Source: CAYTQK01 sp964439745 (lineage in GTDB: Bacteria; Desulfobacterota; Desulfobacteria; Desulfobacterales; Desulfosudaceae). From it: a DNA stretch of 7,350 bases. The notes beneath the pieces are model-generated. The model made no database searches and had not been told where the DNA came from. It worked only from the letters and a program-made list of their open reading frames with translations. Made by a program: the position numbers and the translations under genes. Every line of letters begins with the position of its first letter. Positions within the stretch are counted from its first letter, which is position 1. The stretch is from positions 1-7,350 of the forward strand of contig CAYTQK010000169.1 in assembly GCA_964439745.1 (NCBI GenBank), given 5' to 3'. Shown in pieces: positions 1 through 4,691 of the stretch.

Positions 1-1
1 G

Positions 2-58
2 GCCCGTGCCGCCCGCTATGTTACGATGCATGAAATGCAGGAGCAGAAAGTCTTTTGA
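2..58 (+). CDS. Possible C-terminal end of an unidentified upstream gene (partial)
   Basis: An open frame enters from the left edge and ends at TGA 56-58. It encodes 18 residues ending HEMQEQKVF. The composition (mixed charged and hydrophobic residues) is compatible with a protein C-terminus. The segment is far too short to name a family or to prove that it is coding. The other two + frames are also open over part of this stretch and read less like protein. If real, the gene lies about 240 bp upstream of the phosphofructokinase and in the same orientation. Confidence 0.3.
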   Translation, partial: ARAARYVTMHEMQEQKVF

Positions 59-297
59 CTACTGTTTCCTCAACAAACCGCACCGGCCGGCAGCTGGCCC
101 CCCTTTCGTCCGGCATTGATCTACCTCCAGGGTATTCACCGGTCCTGGGCGCATGACCGGGTTTGACCGGCGACCGGGCACCGGCGAAATATCCCAGATA
201 TGCCATTGGATAAACCGATTTTTCGGTCCGGCTGCGGATGAGCGGCAGCCGGGGCCGGGGGGCCAGATCCGGCAAGACAGGGAAAGAGGAGGCCGAA
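59..297 (+). other. Gene-free leader region upstream of the phosphofructokinase operon
   Basis: I find no supportable gene in these 239 bases; long antisense frames across it are shadows. It contains three copies of GACCGG at 155-160, 165-170 and 172-177, a TGGATAAA element at 207-214, an 8-bp hairpin at 228-252, and the Shine-Dalgarno sequence AGGAGG at 287-292. Transcription of the operon probably starts here. A weak sigma70-like candidate is TTGACC (163-168), 18 bases, then AAATAT (187-192); it is too poor a match to list as a promoter. Confidence 0.5.
228..252 (+). other. Leader hairpin upstream of pfp
   Basis: CCGGCTGC (228-235) is perfectly complementary to GCAGCCGG (245-252), leaving a 9-base loop. 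No T-run follows, so it is not a convincing intrinsic terminator. In an operon mRNA it would sit about 35 bases ahead of the ribosome binding site. Part of the stem contains the ATG at 238, which argues against translation starting there. Function unknown. Confidence 0.35.
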
Positions 298-2406
298 ATG
301 GGACAAAAAGATACGGATTTCAGTGAATTTCTGCAGAAAAAAGAAGTCCGGGAAGTGGTCGACAAGTTCAGTGCCGAGGCCCGGGCCCGGTTGGACTTCC
401 AGCCGCTCCTGTGCGACGCTTTTACCGGTGAATTTACCGCCATGCATAATGTTCCCGGCTTCAGCTTCACCACCCACCGGGCGGCGGAAGTAGCCCTGCC
501 GGACATCATTGACAACATGGTGCAGCAGGTCTACCGGGAGGACGCGCCGGCCGAGGATTTCAAGGAGAAGTACCGCGCCCGGCGCAATATCGGTATCGTC
601 TTTTCCGGCGGCCCCGCCCCGGGCGGGCACAATGTCATCGCCGGTCTGTTTGACGCCGCCAGAAAAGCCAACCCCGACACCACCATTTACGGGTTTATCC
701 TGGGACCGGACGGGGTCATTGAAGGCGAGGCCATCGAGATCACCCCCGAGCTGGTGGACCGCTACCGCAACCTGGGCGGTTTTTCCATGATCAAGACCGG
801 ACGGACCAAGATCGATAGCCGCGAAAAGATGCAGTTGTCCCGGGAAACCTGCCGCAAGCTGGCCCTGGACGCGCTGGTCATCGTGGGCGGGGACGATTCC
901 AACACCAACGCCGCGTTTCTGGCCCAGGAACTGATGGAGGACGGGGTACAGGTGATCGGTGTGCCCAAGACCATTGACGGCGATATCCAGGTGCGGGACA
1001 ACGAGGGCCGGGTCTTGTGCGCCATGTCCTTTGGATTCCATACGGCGGCCCGCTCCTTTGCCCGGCAGGTGGGCAATCTCTGTACGGACAGCAGTTCCGA
1101 TGTCAAGTACTGGCATGTCTGCAAGGTCATGGGGCGGGTGGCCAGCCACCTGGCCCTGGAAGTGGCCCTGCAGACCCACGCCAACCTGACTTTTATCGGC
1201 GAGGACCTGGCCGATTACGTGGACGAGGAGCGCATCCGGGAAGCTGAAAAAGAGGGGCAGGTGGATTACAACGCCTACGGCATGACCCTGCGCCATCTTT
1301 CCCGGGTGATCTGCGACGGTATCGTGCGGCGGGCGGCGGTGGGCAAGAATTACGGCGTTATCGTCATTCCCGAGGGCCTGCTGGAGTTCATCAACGAAAT
1401 CCAGGTTTTTATCATCAAGCTGAATACCATCATCGCCGAATACAATGCCACCCATGATACGGATTTCCACAGCGATTTCATGCTGCTGGAGGATAAGCTC
1501 GATTATTTGCGGCGGCTGGCCCGGCGCTCCCGGGAAGGCCAGTCCAGGTTTTCCGTATGGAATACCCGGGATGATGATCTGTTCAACGATATTCCGCCTT
1601 TCTTTCAGGAGGGGCTGCTGATGGAGCGGGACAGCCACGGCAATTTCCCCTTTTCCCAGGTGAATACCGAACGGGTCATCATGGGGCTGGTCAGTGATTA
1701 CCTGGACCGGCTCCAGGAAACCGGCGAGTACCGCATCGGCCTTAAATATGACCAGTACCGGGATACCCTGTCCAAGGCCGGCCTGGACCCCGATTATTAC
1801 GGACCGGTCCTGTTTAAAAACTGGGGCGAAGAATTTCTGCTGGTCAAAAATACGATCATTTCCGTAAAGACCCTGAAAAGTGAACTGACCCGCCAGGGCG
1901 TGATCCTGGAGAACGAGGAGATCCCGCCGGCGGTGGAAAAGATTTTCAAAAAATCAGTGCCCAAGTTCAAGACCCAGATGCATTTTTACGGCTATGACGG
2001 CCGGGGAAACGATCCCACCCAGTTTGACGCCACCTATACCTACAACCTGGGCATGACGGTGTTCTCCCTGGTGGCCAACGGCGCCACCGGTCAGATGGCG
2101 GCCATCAAGAACCTGGAAAAGGGGTTCGACAAGTGGGTGCCGGTGGCCCTGCCCATCGCGCCCATGATGCACCTGGAGGAGCGCAAGGGGCGGCTGGAGC
2201 TGGTCCTGGAAAAAAGCCTGGTGGACATCGACTCGGCCGCTTTTCAGACGGTCAAGGCCTTGCGGGAGGAGTGGCTGGCGGCCACGCCCGGCGAAGACGC
2301 CTTCCGGGTGCCGGCCCCGATTTCCCTGAACGCGGACAACGAAGAGGACCGGCCGCTGACCCTGCTGCTGAATGCGCTGGGGGAAGGGGAAAAAGGCCAA
2401 GCCTAA
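298..2406 (+). CDS. pfp: Pyrophosphate-dependent 6-phosphofructokinase, long form
   Basis: This cytosolic enzyme reversibly transfers phosphate from PPi to fructose 6-phosphate, giving fructose 1,6-bisphosphate, at the committed step of glycolysis. The 702-aa product carries the family motifs in order. They are the phosphate-binding loop GGPAPGGHN (104-112), GGDDSN (197-202), PKTIDGD (223-229, catalytic Asp227), MGRVASH (278-284), PEG (358-360), and the substrate-binding GYDGRG (565-570) followed by a conserved FDATYTYNLG segment. Asp200 in GGDD (Gly in ATP enzymes) and Lys224 in PKTID are the known hallmarks of PPi rather than ATP use. ATG 298 is chosen because AGGAGG lies five bases upstream; the in-frame ATG 238 has no such site, lies in a hairpin, and would add a low-complexity Gly/Arg/Lys tail. 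The protein is clearly longer than the roughly 550 residues usual for this class. It is the first gene of an operon with the Fe-S protein 27 bp downstream. Confidence 0.93.
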   Translation: MGQKDTDFSEFLQKKEVREVVDKFSAEARARLDFQPLLCDAFTGEFTAMHNVPGFSFTTHRAAEVALPDIIDNMVQQVYREDAPAEDFKEKYRARRNIGIVFSGGPAPGGHNVIAGLFDAARKANPDTTIYGFILGPDGVIEGEAIEITPELVDRYRNLGGFSMIKTGRTKIDSREKMQLSRETCRKLALDALVIVGGDDSNTNAAFLAQELMEDGVQVIGVPKTIDGDIQVRDNEGRVLCAMSFGFHTAARSFARQVGNLCTDSSSDVKYWHVCKVMGRVASHLALEVALQTHANLTFIGEDLADYVDEERIREAEKEGQVDYNAYGMTLRHLSRVICDGIVRRAAVGKNYGVIVIPEGLLEFINEIQVFIIKLNTIIAEYNATHDTDFHSDFMLLEDKLDYLRRLARRSREGQSRFSVWNTRDDDLFNDIPPFFQEGLLMERDSHGNFPFSQVNTERVIMGLVSDYLDRLQETGEYRIGLKYDQYRDTLSKAGLDPDYYGPVLFKNWGEEFLLVKNTIISVKTLKSELTRQGVILENEEIPPAVEKIFKKSVPKFKTQMHFYGYDGRGNDPTQFDATYTYNLGMTVFSLVANGATGQMAAIKNLEKGFDKWVPVALPIAPMMHLEERKGRLELVLEKSLVDIDSAAFQTVKALREEWLAATPGEDAFRVPAPISLNADNEEDRPLTLLLNALGEGEKGQA

Positions 2407-2433
2407 TTCAGGATCAAATACCAAGGAGATGGC

Positions 2434-3525
2434 ATGAGCGAAGCGGTGTATCATCAACTGGCGGATCTGCTGGATACCCTGCCCAACGGGTTTCCCAAAA
2501 CAGAAAGCGGCCTGGAAATCAAGCTGCTGCAAAAAATGTTTGAACCGGACGAGGCCGAACTGTTCTGCCAGCTGAAGCTGCACTTCGAAAACGTCGATCA
2601 GATCGCCGCCCGCACGGGCCGTTCCGCCGGGGAATTGGCGGAGAAACTCGAATCCATGTGGCGGCGGGGACTGATTTTCGGTGTCAACCTGGGCGGAACG
2701 AAGATATTCAAGCTGCTGCCCTGGGTGTTCGGCCTGTATGAATTCCAGATCGACCGCATGGACCGGGAATTCGTGGAGCTGGCCGAAGCCTACATGCCCT
2801 ATTTCGGGGCCCAGTTCTTCCAGCATGAGCCGGCCCTGATGCGGACCGTTCCCATTGAGCAGGAACTGGACGGCGCCCAGGCGGCCCAGCCCTACGACCG
2901 CGTTTCCGCCATTATTGAAAAGGGGCAGGATTTCGCGGTCAATGATTGTATCTGCAAAAAAGAGCGCCGCCTGCTGGGGCAGGGCTGCGACAAGCCGCTG
3001 GAAGTGTGCCTGGCCGTGGCCCCGGTACCGGGCGTGTTTGATGATCACCCCTGGGGACGCCAGATCAGCAAGGAAGAGGCCTACGGGGTGCTGCAAAAGG
3101 CCGAGGAGGCCGGGCTGGTGCATCTCTCCCGCAATGTGGTCCAGGGCCAGGATTTTATCTGCAACTGCTGCGGCTGCTGCTGCGGCATCCTGCGGTCCAT
3201 CAACGAGTGGCAGCTCGATCCCGGGCCGTTGGTCAAATCCAATTACTACGCTGTCATCGATGCCGGGCAATGCAGCGGCTGCGGGATCTGCGCCGATGAG
3301 CGCTGCCAGGTGGGAGCCATCGCCGAAACCGATGAAGGCGTCTACCAGGTCAGCCCGACCCGGTGCATCGGCTGCGGCCTGTGCCTGACCACCTGCCCGG
3401 AAGAAGCCGTGGCCCTGGTTGCCCGGCCGGCCGACCAGGTGGAAATCCCGCCGGCCAATGAGGATGAATGGTTTGACCGGCGGGGCCAATCGCGGGGCGT
3501 GGACTTCAGCCGGTACAAGGCCTGA
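2434..3525 (+). CDS. Multi-cluster [4Fe-4S] ferredoxin-type protein with winged-helix-like N-terminus
   Basis: Predicted soluble iron-sulfur protein of 363 aa, presumably carrying electrons; its partner is unknown. Residues ~25-90 resemble a winged helix (including VDQIAARTGRSAGELAEKL, then a basic wing). Next comes CxC-X10-C-X6-C (Cys172, 174, 185, 192), then a dense CNCCGCCCG run (Cys243, 245, 246, 248, 249, 250). The C-terminus is a two-cluster ferredoxin domain. Its first motif is CX2CX2CX4C (280, 283, 286, 291), one residue longer than usual and without the following Pro. The second is canonical CX2CX2CX3CP (311, 314, 317, 321). There are 19 cysteines in all. No signal peptide or membrane segment is visible. 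AAGGAG at 2423-2428 sits five bases before ATG 2434. The gene is the last of the operon with pfp. The family is recognisable as 4Fe-4S ferredoxin-like, but no specific function is known to me. Redox sensing or DNA binding through the winged helix is inference. Confidence 0.88.
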   Translation: MSEAVYHQLADLLDTLPNGFPKTESGLEIKLLQKMFEPDEAELFCQLKLHFENVDQIAARTGRSAGELAEKLESMWRRGLIFGVNLGGTKIFKLLPWVFGLYEFQIDRMDREFVELAEAYMPYFGAQFFQHEPALMRTVPIEQELDGAQAAQPYDRVSAIIEKGQDFAVNDCICKKERRLLGQGCDKPLEVCLAVAPVPGVFDDHPWGRQISKEEAYGVLQKAEEAGLVHLSRNVVQGQDFICNCCGCCCGILRSINEWQLDPGPLVKSNYYAVIDAGQCSGCGICADERCQVGAIAETDEGVYQVSPTRCIGCGLCLTTCPEEAVALVARPADQVEIPPANEDEWFDRRGQSRGVDFSRYKA

Positions 3526-3578
3526 TGGCGGCGTAAGCATATCCAGTGACGCAGGCCGGGCGGATGCGTTGCGGTCTT

Positions 3579-3607
3579 GCCGCCGCCGGAATTTTTCCGG
3601 CGGCGGC
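3579..3607. terminator. GC-rich hairpin between convergent operons, likely bidirectional terminator
   Basis: GCCGCCGCCGGAA (3579-3591) and TTCCGGCGGCGGC (3595-3607) form a perfect 13-bp stem with a TTT loop. It lies 53 bases after the stop of the Fe-S protein gene and 25 bases after the stop of the opposing gene ending at 3633. The placement fits a shared terminator. Neither side has a strong immediate T-tract; TATTTT at 3617-3622 on the + side is the nearest. It may therefore work as an mRNA-end stabiliser or a weak terminator. Confidence 0.55.
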
Positions 3608-3632
3608 CGCCCCTGCTATTTTCGGGAAACGC

Positions 3633-4244
3633 TTACCGCCCGAAGATGAGCCGGAATCCGAACTGGACGATATTGTCGTCAACATCGTCGTCGCCCCGGC
3701 CGTCGATATCCAGTTCCGTCTCCATGCGGGTGTACTGGGCAAAGATGGCCCCGTTTTCGATCAGGTTGAACTCCACCCCGGCGGTCCATTCCAGGTATTC
3801 CTCGCAATCGTCAAAGCACAGGGGATAAGGTGCCAGCGTGAGATTACTGTACAGGGTCAGGGGCATGGCCGCCTGGGTGCGGGCCAGGTCGCATTCGCCC
3901 AGGGCGGTAAAGCCGATGGCGGCGACACCAAAATCATCATGGTGGCGGGTTTCGTATTCCCCGGCCACCCCCTTGAAGCCCAGCCCGAAAGTCAGGGCCG
4001 GCGCGAAGATGCTTTGCTTTAGACCGGTTTTGAGGTTGAACAGGGCGTAGTCGTCTTTGTCATAAATGACTCCGCCGCCGGCAAACAGGGTGGCCCGGTC
4101 CATGGGGGTCTCCACCTGGAGGTCGGCCAGGACGGTGTGAGCGCCTACGCCCAGGTCGATCTCGATGCGCTGGGCCCATACCGGCGTTGACAAAAGAACG
4201 ATGGCGGTAATTGCAGCAAAAATGATGCGGATGTGGCCTGTCAT
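3633..4244 (-). CDS. YfaZ-like outer-membrane beta-barrel protein
   Basis: The 203-aa product begins with a Sec signal peptide: basic start, hydrophobic core ~7-19, then PVWA with likely cleavage after Ala24. The rest consists of short alternating hydrophobic/polar strands rich in Gly and aromatic residues (such as LFAGGGVIYD and ALTFGLGFKGVAGEYE). It ends in an aromatic-rich strand VQFGFRLIFGR, as in outer-membrane barrels, although the last residue is Arg rather than Phe. Overall pattern and length resemble the YfaZ family, whose function is not established. Cys118, 143 and 147 could form disulfides in the periplasm. An acidic loop DIDGRGDDDVDD (179-190) precedes the last strand. The start is supported by AAGGAG (4254-4259) nine bases upstream. 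It lies 59 bp downstream of a small membrane-protein gene on the same strand and is probably co-transcribed with it. The family call is moderate; the outer-membrane location is firmer. Confidence 0.72.
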   Translation of the reverse strand: MTGHIRIIFAAITAIVLLSTPVWAQRIEIDLGVGAHTVLADLQVETPMDRATLFAGGGVIYDKDDYALFNLKTGLKQSIFAPALTFGLGFKGVAGEYETRHHDDFGVAAIGFTALGECDLARTQAAMPLTLYSNLTLAPYPLCFDDCEEYLEWTAGVEFNLIENGAIFAQYTRMETELDIDGRGDDDVDDNIVQFGFRLIFGR

Positions 4245-4303
4245 GGGTGGTTGCTCCTTCTTTGCTTGTTGGTGAGCCGGTTATTCCGCCGAGGCCAGGC
4301 GGG

Positions 4304-4513
4304 CTAGTCGGCCAGGTTCAGGTCGCGGGTGGCTTTACGGGCGCGATCATCGATGTCGCCGGCGCTGTCTTCGGCCTGCCGGGCCGCATCCTTGGCCTTC
4401 TGGACGGTTTCCATTTTTCCGGCCCCCTCGGTTTCCGTGGTCATGTTCTTGACCACCAGGAAACCGACGATCAGCAGGGCGATCAGCATGACAACCAAAA
4501 ACGCGCCGCGCAT
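4304..4513 (-). CDS. Small single-span membrane protein with charged coiled-coil-like tail
   Basis: This 69-aa protein has one hydrophobic segment at residues ~4-21 (FLVVMLIALLIVGFLVV), then a hydrophilic tail rich in Lys, Arg, Asp, Glu and Ala. The tail (roughly 33-66: ETVQKAKDAARQAEDSAGD and onward) looks helical and may form a coiled coil. The hydrophobic stretch has no cleavage site after it, so it more likely anchors the protein in the inner membrane than serves as a signal peptide. The AAAGGGGG ribosome site (4521-4528) is seven bases before the ATG. It is the first gene of a two-gene unit with the barrel protein, which suggests an envelope role. I do not recognise a named family. Confidence 0.7.
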   Translation of the reverse strand: MRGAFLVVMLIALLIVGFLVVKNMTTETEGAGKMETVQKAKDAARQAEDSAGDIDDRARKATRDLNLAD

Positions 4514-4537
4514 TGCCCGTCCCCCTTTATTTTGATT

Positions 4538-4565
4538 TTGGTTTGTTCGTTTATGGTGTTATAGT
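4538..4565 (+). promoter_or_regulatory. Weak candidate promoter for the helicase gene
   Basis: TTGGTT (4538-4543), a 16-base spacer and TATAGT (4560-4565) form a plausible sigma70-type pair on the + strand. The -10 box matches five of six positions and the -35 box three of six. The predicted start, near 4572, would give a ~120-base leader that includes the palindrome at 4592-4616 and the hairpin at 4664-4687. AT-rich sequence here makes chance matches likely. Confidence 0.25.
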
Positions 4566-4591
4566 CGGTTCGTCCCGGGCTGGCTGGCTGG

Positions 4592-4616
4592 TTTATCCAG
4601 ACCGGCCATGGATAAA
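4592..4616. promoter_or_regulatory. Operator-like palindrome TTTATCCA-N9-TGGATAAA
   Basis: TTTATCCA (4592-4599) and TGGATAAA (4609-4616) are a perfect 8-bp inverted repeat with a 9-base spacer. It lies in the intergenic region between the divergent helicase and membrane-protein genes. It would overlap the predicted - strand transcription start (about 4615), a typical position for a repressor site. The same half-site TGGATAAA occurs at 207-214 upstream of pfp. The bound regulator is unknown; an RNA hairpin role in the helicase leader is the alternative. Confidence 0.45.
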
Positions 4617-4621
4617 AAACA

Positions 4622-4650
4622 ATTATACAATTTTTAATTCTGGCTGAAAA
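4622..4650 (-). promoter_or_regulatory. Candidate sigma70-type promoter for the small membrane protein / barrel operon
   Basis: Read on the - strand, TTTTCA (4650-4645) is followed after 17 bases by a perfect TATAAT (4627-4622). The -35 box matches TTGACA at four of six positions. The predicted start is near 4615, giving a ~100-base leader before ATG 4513. The location in the AT-rich divergent gap supports it. Confidence 0.5.
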
Positions 4651-4663
4651 GTCTTTTCTTGGG

Positions 4664-4690
4664 ACCGGCACCGCCTGCGGCGCCGGTTTT
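4664..4690 (+). other. Hairpin plus T-run directly before the helicase start
   Basis: ACCGGC (4664-4669) pairs with GCCGGT (4682-4687); inside, after an A/C mismatch, CCG pairs with CGG. The stem runs into TTTT (4687-4690), so it looks like a small intrinsic terminator or attenuator. It ends one base before ATG 4692 and occupies the place where a ribosome binding site would be expected. It could limit helicase expression; chance formation in GC-rich DNA is possible. Confidence 0.35.
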
Positions 4691-4691
4691 C

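Noticed and set aside
85..99. GGCC...GGCC hairpin as a terminator for the gene ending at 58
   Set aside because: The stem is only four bases and is followed by a C-run and only three T; common by chance in GC-rich DNA.
214..227. Small hairpin ACCGA-TTTT-TCGGT
   Set aside because: A five-base stem with four T in the loop is too weak to call a terminator or regulatory element.
238..297. Upstream start (ATG 238) for the phosphofructokinase
   Set aside because: It has no ribosome site, lies in a hairpin loop, and adds a low-complexity tail; ATG 298 has AGGAGG at good spacing.
136..1638. 500-aa - strand frame opposite the start of pfp
   Set aside because: Antisense to clear phosphofructokinase motifs; no domain recognised.
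1954..3540. 528-aa - strand frame opposite pfp and the Fe-S gene
   Set aside because: Antisense shadow spanning two real genes and their junction; low-complexity composition and no supported start.
3546..4022. + strand frame (158 aa) across the hairpin and the barrel gene
   Set aside because: Antisense to a protein with a clear signal peptide and ribosome site; it starts before the convergent terminator.
4483..4671. 62-aa - strand frame overlapping the small membrane-protein gene
   Set aside because: It covers the promoter and palindrome region, overlaps the better-supported gene, and has no ribosome site or recognisable features.
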